A stretch of 64,000 nt of DNA, taken from positions 112,373 to 176,372 of the forward strand of contig JBBIQS010000004.1 of NCBI GenBank assembly GCA_037442205.1, given 5' to 3'. This document shows, piece by piece, positions 26,470 to 33,971 of this stretch. The stretch's first letter is position 1. Every line of letters begins with the position of its first letter. The notes beneath the pieces were generated by a model. It saw only the letters and a list, made by a program, of their open reading frames with translations. It did not search any database and was not told the DNA's origin. The translations under genes were made by a program, and so were the position numbers. This stretch comes from JBBIQS01 sp037442205. GTDB lineage: Bacteria > Myxococcota > Myxococcia > Myxococcales > UBA5297.

Positions 26470-27794
26470 TGGAACGCCTGCTCGAAGAGACTTTTCTCGG
26501 AGTGCCGGCGCTCCGTTCGCCCCGGGCGGAGGCCGAGCATGCCGAGGCTGAAATCGAGGAGCCCTCGACTCCGGGCTTCTGTCGGGCTGACCGGTGGGCG
26601 TTGGCGCTGGCGACGGCCGTGCTGCTGGCGAGCTGCACCGACGAGTGGCGCCCGGTGAGCTTCGTCGAAGGCCTGCGCGTGCTGGCGATCCGAGCCGAGC
26701 CGGCGGAGATCGCGCCCGGGGAGACCACCACCCTGACCGCGTTGGCGGTGGATCCACGCTCGCCCAAGCGCACCAACACCCTGCTCTGGTTCGCCTGCGA
26801 TCCCGATCCCAAGCAGCTCACCCAGCCCGCCTGCGCCCAATACGCCACCTTCGACGACAGCTCGTCCCTGGGAGCGGCCTCGACCCTGCCCGAGGGCGTC
26901 CAGCAGATCGGCTTCGGCAACGCCGCCGTCTACCGAGCGCCGGGCAACGTCTTCTCCCAGCTGGCGGCCGGCGATCCGCAGCGGCAGAAGGGAGCGCTGG
27001 CCATCGTCATGCTGGTGGCCATCGCCCAGCCGCCGCCCGAGGACCTCCGCCAACTCCCGGCCCTCCTCGAGAAGGTCAAGAACAAGGAGGTGGACGCGGT
27101 CTTCACCATCAAGCGCCTGCTGGTCAGCGAGCGCCCGGCCCCCAACAAGAACCCGGCGCTCTCCACCGTCGCCGCCGAGGGCGAGGATCGCGGAGATCTC
27201 CTCATCTCCCCGTCGCGGCTGCTCAAGCTGCGGCCAGGCGCCGACTACACGCTCGACGCCAGCGCCGCCATCGGCTCTGCCCAGAGCTACCAGGGCTTCG
27301 ACGTCGACGGGCAGCCGGTGAACAAGCAGGAGCGGCTGATGATCAGCTGGTTCACCACCCGCGGCCACCTCTCCCAGGCGCGCACCGAGGAGGGCCAGAG
27401 CCAGGGCTTCGTGATGCCGGTGCCGTTCGAGGAGATGCCCGCCAGCCGCGCGGCGACGCTCTTCCTGGTGCTGCGCGACGGCCGCGGCGGTGCGGCCTGG
27501 ATGTCGCGCCCGATCTTCTTCTGCGATCCGCTGGCCGAGGCGCCGACCGTCGAGGCCGTCGAGCCGGCCGCGCCCGCCGCAGGACAGCAGTTCACCCTCC
27601 GCGGTCAGCGGTTGGAGGACGCGCTCGAGGTTTCCTTTGCCGGGGCCATCGTCGACGGCGGCTACGACCCAATCCAGAGGGCGTGGGTCGGCCAACTGCC
27701 CGAGCTTCCCCCTGGGCGCCCGCCGACCCTGAGAATCACCGGGCGCAGCTGTTCCGGGGATCCGGCGCTGTCCCTCGCTGCCGGCGGGCTTTGA
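26469..27794 (+). CDS. Lipoprotein with C-terminal IPT/TIG-like domain, coupled to the receptor
   Basis: This 441-residue protein starts at ATG 26469, which shares one base with the receptor stop codon (TGATG), so the two are coupled. An unusual cytoplasmic-like N-terminal extension of about 40 residues precedes a hydrophobic helix ending ATAVLLASCTDEW, a lipobox with Cys at about 57. The mature part has FVEGLRVLAIRAEPAEIAPG, a segment typical of myxobacterial lipoproteins, and the last 80 residues form an IPT/TIG-like domain (AVEPAAPAAGQQFTLRGQRL). It probably works with the TonB receptor as a surface or periplasmic accessory. An alternative, shorter start nearer the lipobox is possible. Confidence 0.78.
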   Translation: MERLLEETFLGVPALRSPRAEAEHAEAEIEEPSTPGFCRADRWALALATAVLLASCTDEWRPVSFVEGLRVLAIRAEPAEIAPGETTTLTALAVDPRSPKRTNTLLWFACDPDPKQLTQPACAQYATFDDSSSLGAASTLPEGVQQIGFGNAAVYRAPGNVFSQLAAGDPQRQKGALAIVMLVAIAQPPPEDLRQLPALLEKVKNKEVDAVFTIKRLLVSERPAPNKNPALSTVAAEGEDRGDLLISPSRLLKLRPGADYTLDASAAIGSAQSYQGFDVDGQPVNKQERLMISWFTTRGHLSQARTEEGQSQGFVMPVPFEEMPASRAATLFLVLRDGRGGAAWMSRPIFFCDPLAEAPTVEAVEPAAPAAGQQFTLRGQRLEDALEVSFAGAIVDGGYDPIQRAWVGQLPELPPGRPPTLRITGRSCSGDPALSLAAGGL

Positions 27795-27935
27795 GGCGAG
27801 CGGCCAACCGCCTGAATTCCAGGTCGTATTCCAGGCCTGAAAGCCGCCATCTGCCTCGCGGTTCGAGGGAGTGGGTAGGCGGCGACCGCGCTCCCGTGAC
27901 GCCGATCACCGAGCGCCCGAAAGCGCCCGGCCCGA

Positions 27936-27965
27936 TTGAAGAAATGGCCCGGCCTGCGCTACAAT
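27936..27965 (+). promoter_or_regulatory. Candidate sigma-70 promoter for the small zinc-binding protein
   Basis: TTGAAG (4 of 6 consensus) is followed after 18 bases by TACAAT (5 of 6). Transcription would start near 27972, 30 bases before ATG 28002. It is one of the better-looking promoters in the window. Confidence 0.5.
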
Positions 27966-28001
27966 AGCGGCGCTCGATTCGACGAAGCTCGGGGTGTGTC
28001 C

Positions 28002-28241
28002 ATGGAGATCGTCGTCCGACGGCCTCGCAAGACGCTGGCGTCCTTCAAGATTCCAACTTCCGCTCTGTTCGGCGTGCCGTACCCGCGGGCCCGCTGCGAC
28101 CACCTCGGCTGCGAGGAGGTGGCGACGGAGCACTGCTCCGGCCATGGCGTGCGCTTCTGCCGCCGCCATTTCCAGGAGCACCGCGACGAGTGGCACTGCG
28201 GCTCTTCCTGGGAACTGCCGCTGCGCGTCGGCCAGTGCTGA
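28002..28241 (+). CDS. Small Cys/His-rich zinc-binding protein
   Basis: This 79-residue protein has a central cluster CDHLGCEEVATEHC, then GHGVRFCRRHFQEHRDEWHC. The spacing (C-x4-C-x7-C-x2-H-x4-C-x2-H, with a further H and C) matches a compact zinc-binding fold resembling B-box or AN1-type fingers. The last ten residues end in Cys. The start ATG 28002 follows a candidate promoter; an upstream ATG at 27936 would overlap the promoter and is rejected. It stands alone between a lipoprotein gene and a convergent ferritin-like gene. No function is assigned. Confidence 0.62.
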   Translation: MEIVVRRPRKTLASFKIPTSALFGVPYPRARCDHLGCEEVATEHCSGHGVRFCRRHFQEHRDEWHCGSSWELPLRVGQC

Positions 28242-28251
28242 GCGACGCCCG

Positions 28252-28632
28252 CTAGCGGCCCTTCAGCGATCCCACCGTCAGCGCCGGGGCCTGCCCTTTG
28301 CCGGCGCCCTGGCCCGGCTGAGCGCCTTCGGCCTTCTCCTGCTCTTCGATCCTGGTGACGTCGCCCTCGGTGAAGGCGTAGCTCTTGAGGGCGCGGCAGA
28401 AGGCGGGATCGTGGCGGCGGATCCACTCCAGCACCATCGAGGCGTGCTCCTTCTCCTCGTCGCGGTTGTGGGCCAGGATCGCCTTGAGCTCGGGGTCTGA
28501 AGTCGCGTCGACGCGCTGTTGATACCAGTCGATCGCATCCAGCTCCTCGGCCAGCGACACCAGCGCCCGGTGCAGGTCGATGGTGGACGGGGTCAGCTTC
28601 TCGAGGGGCTCGTGATAGTGCTCGCTGGGCAT
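28252..28632 (-). CDS. encFtn: Encapsulated ferritin (EncFtn-type encapsulin cargo)
   Basis: EncFtn is a ferroxidase that is packaged inside encapsulin nanocompartments. This 126-residue protein matches the family along its first 100 residues: EHYHEPLEKL, LHRALVSLAEELDAIDWYQQ and ILAHNRDEEKEHASMVLEWI. The iron ligands align with those of Rhodospirillum rubrum EncFtn: Glu30 (E32), Glu60 (E62), His63 (H65). An acidic/Gln-Gly-rich linker follows, and the C-terminus LTVGSLKGR (118-126) is a clear encapsulin-targeting peptide. No shell gene is nearby, although EncFtn and shell genes are usually adjacent. It is the second gene after a KGG-repeat protein, 63 bases away, on the same strand. Confidence 0.92.
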   Translation of the reverse strand: MPSEHYHEPLEKLTPSTIDLHRALVSLAEELDAIDWYQQRVDATSDPELKAILAHNRDEEKEHASMVLEWIRRHDPAFCRALKSYAFTEGDVTRIEEQEKAEGAQPGQGAGKGQAPALTVGSLKGR

Positions 28633-28695
28633 GCGCCCCAGGTAGCCACCCGGCGATACTCCGCCAGCGGCCCCGTTGGGCGAGCGAGGAAACCG

Positions 28696-29001
28696 CTACT
28701 TGGGCGCCTGTCCCTTCGCCCTCTCGATCAGCTCGCGCACGCGCGGGCCGCCGATCTCCCCGCCCTTGTGGCCGATCTCCTCGTAGAAGCCGTGGCCGCG
28801 CTCGCGCGCCACCCGCTCGCCGCCCTTGTGGCCGATCTCTTCGAAGAACTCGTGGCCGCGCTCGCGCGCCACCGCCTCGCCGCCCTTCTTGCCGAGATCC
28901 GAGTAGCCCTCGTGGCCCAGCTGCTCCTTGCGGATCTCCCCGCCGCGCTTGCCCGCCTGGCGCACCGTCAGGCCACCCTTCTCGCTGCTGTCCCCGGCCA
29001 T
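28696..29001 (-). CDS. KGG-repeat stress-type protein
   Basis: This 101-residue hydrophilic protein is built from tandem units with a KGG core, for example RQAGKRGGEIRKEQLGHEGY, LGKKGGEAVARERGHEF and IGHKGGERVARERGHGF. This is the stress-induced KGG/GsiB-like repeat (PF10685), a small disordered protein family linked to general stress and desiccation. A KGG pair every 20 or so residues and regular Gly positions support this. It is followed by encFtn 63 bases downstream and is likely in one operon. A longer paralogue is at 44122-44487. Confidence 0.88.
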   Translation of the reverse strand: MAGDSSEKGGLTVRQAGKRGGEIRKEQLGHEGYSDLGKKGGEAVARERGHEFFEEIGHKGGERVARERGHGFYEEIGHKGGEIGGPRVRELIERAKGQAPK

Positions 29002-29122
29002 GGCTGGCCGCCTCCCTCCAGGTCCTCTGGAGAAGAAAATTGCGCAGCCCCCCCTGCGGAGGCATCCGCCGGGACGGCTTGGGATGAACCGAGGCCGCGG
29101 GACGCGGGCCGAGACAGCGCCG

Positions 29123-29761
29123 CTAGTTCGACCGCCAGATGTTCGCGTCGGTGTGCGTCACCTTCTGCAACTCCCAGGCAGCCAGGGCGTCGACCACGCG
29201 CTCGAACTCGCTCTTGAGGCTCTTGGCGCGGGCCGAGCTCAGGTAGGTCTCGGCGAAGACCCGCAGCCGCTCGCCGAGGAAGAGCTTGGCCAGCGTCACC
29301 TCGGTCTGCGCGTAGAACTCCACGAAGCGGATGGCCAGCCCTTCGCGCCCCTGCCCGGTGCGCGGATCCGGGTGCTCCTGGCGCAGGATCTCGGCGTCGG
29401 CCTCGATCGCCGGCTCGGCCGCGTCGAGCTTGAAGCTGACGTGCAGCCGGGTGCCCACCGGCAGGAAGAAGCTGCTGGAGAGGAAGGCGCCGCTGACCGA
29501 CAAGTTGACCGAGGTCAGGGTGGCGCCGAAGCTGCGCTCGCCCTCGCCGCCGATGGAGAGCGTGAACGGGACCGCGATCTTGGCGCGGGGGAACTGGCGG
29601 TGCTCGGAGCCCTCGCCCAGCTCTTCCTCGATCGACACCTGCATCGGCCCGCGAGCGGCGGGCTTGGCCGGCGCAACCGGGCGGACGGTTTCGCGCACCA
29701 GCGCGGGCCGGGGCCGGGCGGGCGGCACGATCTCAGCGGGCTTGGCTGCCTTCTTGGCCAT
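29123..29761 (-). CDS. PilZ domain c-di-GMP-binding protein
   Basis: The 212-residue protein has an Ala/Pro-rich N-terminal tail and a PilZ domain at about 53-150. Both c-di-GMP-binding motifs are present: RxxxR as RQFPR (55-59) and (D/N)xSxxG as NLSVSG (86-91). The C-terminal 60 residues (VTLAKLFLGERLRVFAETYL) are helical. Such proteins bind cyclic di-GMP and alter motility, exopolysaccharide or development in this phylum. The start is MAKK at 29761; an upstream extension overlaps a neighbouring promoter region and is not supported. It is divergent from the pyruvate kinase gene. Confidence 0.9.
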   Translation of the reverse strand: MAKKAAKPAEIVPPARPRPALVRETVRPVAPAKPAARGPMQVSIEEELGEGSEHRQFPRAKIAVPFTLSIGGEGERSFGATLTSVNLSVSGAFLSSSFFLPVGTRLHVSFKLDAAEPAIEADAEILRQEHPDPRTGQGREGLAIRFVEFYAQTEVTLAKLFLGERLRVFAETYLSSARAKSLKSEFERVVDALAAWELQKVTHTDANIWRSN

Positions 29762-29925
29762 GGCGGGCTCCCCTGACGCTCGAGTTCGGGCCCTCGCGAA
29801 GGCGGCCCGGCCGGCATTCATACACCAAGCCGGCACCTGCGCGACACCCGCCCACCGCCCAGCTGCCGGTTGCAGGCGCTGGCGGCTGCTGCCACCATCG
29901 CCGGCCGAGCAAGGGGAGGCGTGCC

Positions 29926-31335
29926 ATGCGCAGGGTCAAGATCGTCTGCACCATGGGGCCGGCCACCGCCGGGGTCGAGCGGCTGCAACAGCTGATCGCC
30001 GCCGGCATGGACGTGGCCCGCCTCAACCTCTCCCACGGCGACCACGAGAGCCACCGCCGCATGTACCTCGACCTGCGCGAGGCGGCCCGGCGCTCGGGCA
30101 AGGCGCTGGCGGTGCTGCTCGACCTGTCGGGGCCCAAGATCCGCGTCGGCGACATGCTCGCCGGCGGCGTGGCGCTGGAGAAGGGCGCCCTGGTCACCCT
30201 CACCCCCGAGCCCGCCCTCGGCACTCCCCAGCGCGTCTCCCACAGCTACCTACCGCTGGCCCGCGACGTCAGAGCCGGCGACCCGATCCTGCTCGACGAC
30301 GGGCTGATGAAGCTGTCGGTGGAGCGCGTCGAGGGCCAGGAGGTGGTGGCCCGGGTGATCGACGGGGGCACGCTCAAGAGCCACAAGGGGATGAACCTCC
30401 CCGGCACCGCGCTCTCGACCCCGGCGCTGACCGACAAGGACAAGGCCGACATCGCCTTCGGGCGCGCGCTGGGGGTGGACTACTTCGCTCTCTCCTTCGT
30501 TCGCCAAGCTGCCGACCTGGTCGAGGCCAAGGCGCTGGCCGGGCCGATCCCGGTGATCGCCAAGATCGAGAAGCCGGAGGCGGTGCAGAACCTGGAGGCC
30601 ATCCTCGACGCCTGCGACGGGGCGATGGTGGCCCGCGGCGACCTGGGAGTGGAGTTCGGCCACGAGAAGGTGCCGCTGATCCAGAAGCGGATCCTGCGCG
30701 AGGTGCAGCCGCGCGCCAAGCCGGCGATCACCGCCACCCAGATGCTCGACTCGATGGTCCACAACCCGCGCCCCACCCGCGCCGAGGTCTCCGACGTGGC
30801 CAACGCGGTGCTCGACGGCACCGACGCGGTGATGCTCTCCGCCGAGACCAGCGTCGGCGCCTATCCGGTGGAGGCGGTCCGGATGCTGGCCTCGATCATC
30901 GAGGAGATCGAGCGCCACGGCGCCCAGGAGCTGGGGCCCCGCCAGCGGCCGCCGTCGGAGCGCACCTTCTCCAACTCCATCGCCGACGCCGCCGCCGAGG
31001 TCGCCGCCCACCTCGAGCTGGCCGCGGTCGCCGTCTACACCGAGACCGGCCGCAGCGCCCAGCTGGTCAGCGCCCACCGCCCCAAGGCCAATCTGGTCGC
31101 CCTCTCCCGCCACGACGCGGTGCTGCAGAAGCTGGCGCTGTACTGGGGCGTGCTCCCGGTCCACGGCGACTGGGTCCGCGGCGTCGACGGAGTGGTCGCC
31201 CAGACCGAGCAGCTGTTGCTTCAGGCCGGATTGGCCAGGCCCGGCGACAACATCGCCATCACCTTCGGGATGGTCCTGCGCGGCGAACCCTTCGAGACCA
31301 ACATGCTCAAGCTGTGGAAGGTGACCGCCCGCTGA
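29926..31335 (+). CDS. pyk: Pyruvate kinase
   Basis: Pyruvate kinase makes ATP and pyruvate from phosphoenolpyruvate at the end of glycolysis. The 469-residue protein carries the N-terminal RRVKIVCTMGPAT, RLNLSHGDHESH, the catalytic IPVIAKIEKPEAVQNLEAI (Lys in the IEKPE motif), VARGDLGVE, ITATQMLDSM and VMLSAETSVGAYPVEAV, in normal order. The C-terminal domain is about 110 residues (ELAAVAVYTETGRSA), the usual size for a class II enzyme. The length is normal. It is not in an operon with other glycolytic genes. Confidence 0.96.
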   Translation: MRRVKIVCTMGPATAGVERLQQLIAAGMDVARLNLSHGDHESHRRMYLDLREAARRSGKALAVLLDLSGPKIRVGDMLAGGVALEKGALVTLTPEPALGTPQRVSHSYLPLARDVRAGDPILLDDGLMKLSVERVEGQEVVARVIDGGTLKSHKGMNLPGTALSTPALTDKDKADIAFGRALGVDYFALSFVRQAADLVEAKALAGPIPVIAKIEKPEAVQNLEAILDACDGAMVARGDLGVEFGHEKVPLIQKRILREVQPRAKPAITATQMLDSMVHNPRPTRAEVSDVANAVLDGTDAVMLSAETSVGAYPVEAVRMLASIIEEIERHGAQELGPRQRPPSERTFSNSIADAAAEVAAHLELAAVAVYTETGRSAQLVSAHRPKANLVALSRHDAVLQKLALYWGVLPVHGDWVRGVDGVVAQTEQLLLQAGLARPGDNIAITFGMVLRGEPFETNMLKLWKVTAR

Positions 31336-31412
31336 CGCCCCGCCGCTCGCCTGCCGGCCGAGAAAGCTTCGACGGAACTCCCGTGCCCAGCTTTGCTGAA
31401 TCGAGGTGGCGC

Positions 31413-31748
31413 ATGGACAGGCGACATCCCCGCTCCGCGCTGGAGGAGCCGCTCGGGCCGGCCCCGGTGGGCAGCCGGCAGGGTGCCAACTCCGGCGTCG
31501 TCGACACCGGCCAGGTGCTCGATGAAAACCCGCCGCGCATCGCCGGCTGCTGGGCGCAGCTGCCGCCCGCCCCGGACGATGCCCTGGCCGATCCCGATGC
31601 CGCCGAGCGGCCCGGCCTGCGCACCGGCGAGCAGCGCTTCCTCCCCGAAGGACGCGGGCCCGGCGAGCGCCACGGGACCGCGCTGATGGGCCGGCGCGAT
31701 CTCGAGGCGCCCTACCGCCTGCGCCCCGGCAGTTCGGACGAGCCGTGA
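31413..31748 (+). CDS. Small hypothetical protein
   Basis: A 111-residue frame begins with ATG after GAGGTGGC, a plausible ribosome site. The protein is Pro/Gly/Glu-rich (MDRRHPRSALEEPLGPAPVG, GQVLDENPPRIAGCWAQL, GTALMGRRDLEAPYRLRPGS), and I do not recognise a family. It starts 77 bases after the pyruvate kinase stop and may share its mRNA. The +1 frame is also open here (31393-31686), but this frame has better coding character. It may not be a real gene. Confidence 0.45.
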   Translation: MDRRHPRSALEEPLGPAPVGSRQGANSGVVDTGQVLDENPPRIAGCWAQLPPAPDDALADPDAAERPGLRTGEQRFLPEGRGPGERHGTALMGRRDLEAPYRLRPGSSDEP

Positions 31749-32044
31749 CCAGCGGGGCCGCCCATCCCATGCACCAGAAAAAGTCTAGTGACCACGGGGA
31801 GTTAGATGGGCGAGGCGGCGAGGCGTCGCCCGCGGGGCGGCTTGACCGTCGCGGGGCGGCGAGGTTAAGACAATCGAAGGTTTCACGCGGGGCAGCTCGG
31901 CAGGGTCCGCAGGGACCTGGGCCGGCTGCGCAGAAGCGAGGAGACGCCGATGGAGCGCGGCGCAGTCGGGCTGCCAGGCGGACCACTTCCGGGGGCGTCG
32001 CCCCGCCCCGCGCCCCCTGGAGCGGGGAGCTGACAGGAGCCGCC
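31749..32044. other. Intergenic region upstream of ppx
   Basis: About 296 bases without a supported gene, very GC-rich. A TTGACC hexamer (31841) has no good -10 partner. An AGGAG at about 32030 is the ribosome site for the Ppx/GppA start. Confidence 0.3.
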
Positions 32045-33109
32045 TTGGCCGAGCCCGACATGCTTCGCAACGCGCTCGCGCCCACGGCGGTCAAGCTTCA
32101 CCTCGGGGTGATCGACGTCGGCTCCAACGCCCTGCGGCTGCAGGTGGCGCGGGTGTACGAGGACGGCGCCTTCTGCGTGGTCCACGACGAGCGCGAGCCG
32201 GTGCGGCTGGGGGAAGAGGTGTTCCGCACCCGCCAGCTTTCGGCGGCGGCCATCGAGCGGGCCATGAAGACCCTGCTGCGCTTTCTGGACGCCGCCCGCA
32301 AGCTGGGGGCGGAGCAGCTCAAGGCGGTGGCCACCAGCGCGGTGCGCGAGGCGGAGAATGGCCCGGCGTTCCTGGACCAGGTGGCGGCGGCCACCGGGCT
32401 GCGGATCGAGGTGATCAGCGGCAGCCGCGAGGCCGAGCTGATCGCCCGCGGCGTGCTCTCGGGGTTCCGCACTCCCACCCGGCGGGTGGCGCTGGTGGAC
32501 GTCGGCGGCGGCTCGACCGAGATCACCGTGGTTGACCAGGGGGAGGTCACCTTCTGCGACTCGGTGCCGCTGGGGTCGGTGCGGCTGACCGAGCTGTACT
32601 GCAAGTCGGACCCGCTGGCGCAGCTCCACGAGCAGCAGATGCGCAAGGAGATCCGGGCGCGGCTGCGCGAGGTCACCGACTGGCGGCGCGTTCCGGCGTG
32701 CGCCACCGTGCTGGGGAGCGCCGGGACCATCGGGGCGCTGGCCAACTACATCCGCCGCAAGCCGAGCGCCCCGCGGGTGGTGGCCCGGACCCGCTCCACC
32801 TTCAACGTGCGCGAGCTGCAGCGCGCCGCCAGCGAGCTCAAGCAGATGGACCTGGCCAAGCGCCGCCAGCTGCCGGGGATCGAGGAGCGCCGCTCGGAGA
32901 TCATCGTCGCCGGATCGATCCTGCTGGAGGAGGTCTGCCGGCAACTGCGGGCGCGGACGGTCAAGGTGGTGCGCCGCGGTCTGCGCGACGGGCTGATGCT
33001 GGAAGAGATCTGCCGGCTGGGGTTCGACAATCCCCGCGGGCCGCTGCCGGCGCTGCTGGCGGCCAACGCCGCCCCACCGCTCGCCCCGCGACGGCGTCAG
33101 GGGGCCTGA
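32045..33109 (+). CDS. Ppx/GppA-type phosphatase (exopolyphosphatase family)
   Basis: Ppx/GppA proteins hydrolyse inorganic polyphosphate or pppGpp. This 354-residue protein has the ASKHA-fold ATPase core: LGVIDVGSNALRLQVARV (first phosphate loop), AVATSAVREAENGPAFLDQV, EVISGSREAELIARGVLSGF and the second loop ALVDVGGGSTEITVVD. The start is not settled: TTG 32045 sits after AGGAG at a good distance, while ATG 32060 lacks a site. Length is shorter than E. coli Ppx because the C-terminal HD-type domain is absent, as in many bacterial members. It ends six bases before the convergent response regulator. Confidence 0.86.
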   Translation: MAEPDMLRNALAPTAVKLHLGVIDVGSNALRLQVARVYEDGAFCVVHDEREPVRLGEEVFRTRQLSAAAIERAMKTLLRFLDAARKLGAEQLKAVATSAVREAENGPAFLDQVAAATGLRIEVISGSREAELIARGVLSGFRTPTRRVALVDVGGGSTEITVVDQGEVTFCDSVPLGSVRLTELYCKSDPLAQLHEQQMRKEIRARLREVTDWRRVPACATVLGSAGTIGALANYIRRKPSAPRVVARTRSTFNVRELQRAASELKQMDLAKRRQLPGIEERRSEIIVAGSILLEEVCRQLRARTVKVVRRGLRDGLMLEEICRLGFDNPRGPLPALLAANAAPPLAPRRRQGA

Positions 33110-33115
33110 GGCGCC

Positions 33116-33484
33116 CTACAGCTCCAGGCTGCGGACCACCGACAGCAGGTGCTCGACGTCGAAGGGCTTGCCGACCCATCCCGCGGCGTCGATCTCCCGC
33201 GCGCGCTTGGCCGGATCTCCGGCGGCGGTCATCACCACGATCGGCACCCGGTTGCCGTAGCGGGCCCGGAATTCCTCGGAGAATTTCCAGCCGTCCATCA
33301 CCGGCATCTTCATGTCGAGCAGGATCAGGTTCGGCATGCCGTGCAGGCCCAGGATGTCCAGCGCCTCCAGGCCGTTCATGCCGGAGCGCACGGTGTAGCC
33401 CTCGGTCTCGAGGAAGGCGGCCAGGGCGTAGACGATGTCCGGATCGTCCTCCACCACCAGCAGAGTCTTCCCCGGCCCTGCCAT
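33116..33484 (-). CDS. Single-domain response regulator (receiver only)
   Basis: This 122-residue protein is one CheY-like receiver domain: LLVVEDDPDIVYAL (acidic pocket), the phospho-acceptor in LILLDMKMPVMDGW, VVMTAAGD and WVGKPF (Lys). No output domain follows, so it probably acts by protein contact, as in chemotaxis-type or phosphorelay circuits. MAGPGKTL at 33484 is the start. It is near but convergent to ppx, and divergent from the receiver-PAS-kinase gene 487 bases away. Confidence 0.9.
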   Translation of the reverse strand: MAGPGKTLLVVEDDPDIVYALAAFLETEGYTVRSGMNGLEALDILGLHGMPNLILLDMKMPVMDGWKFSEEFRARYGNRVPIVVMTAAGDPAKRAREIDAAGWVGKPFDVEHLLSVVRSLEL

Positions 33485-33971
33485 GAGCCCCCCGGCGCCG
33501 ACCAGGTCCCGCACAGCATGCGGCCTGCCAAGAAAACTAGGGCCGCCGCCGGCCGAAGACCGGCGACAATGGTCGGGGAGCTCGCAGGCTCGTCGCCCCG
33601 CAGGACGAGGGGCGGCCCGCTCGCGAGGCGTTTCTCTCGGCATCGCCTGGTGGGGCGCGTCGGCCATTTAAGAATAAACGCGACCGCGCGGGGCTTTGCT
33701 GACTAGGACGGTCGCCGATGCTGCGCCCCGCGAGGCCAAAGCCGGTGAGGACTGCCGCCGCCGACGCTCCCCGGCCGGCGCGCCGGCCCGCCTCGCATTG
33801 CGGCCGCGGGCCGTCCGGCGGCACCGCTCGGAATGCCGAAACGCTGGCCGGCCGAGGAGCGAGGCCATGAGTTCGGCGCCAGGGAGCAGCGAAGCGGGCA
33901 CTCAGCATGTCGGGCGTCCTCTTGCCGAGCCTGCCGAGGGCGATGGCCGCAGGGCATCGCCGAGGGACGCC
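33485..33971. promoter_or_regulatory. Intergenic region between divergent response regulator and sensor kinase genes
   Basis: About 487 bases with no supported gene; the open frames here are short and show no family pattern. It includes the AT-richer patch TTTAAGAATAAACG (about 33666), unusual for this GC level and a plausible promoter core for either gene. Confidence 0.3.

Noticed and set aside
31393..31686. 97-codon alternative frame after pyruvate kinase
   Set aside because: Ser/Pro/Arg-rich translation, no ribosome site; the frame from 31413 is somewhat better supported.
33668..33957. Small minus-strand frames between the response regulator and kinase genes
   Set aside because: No motif, no ribosome site, and Arg/Ala-rich composition typical of non-coding high-GC DNA.
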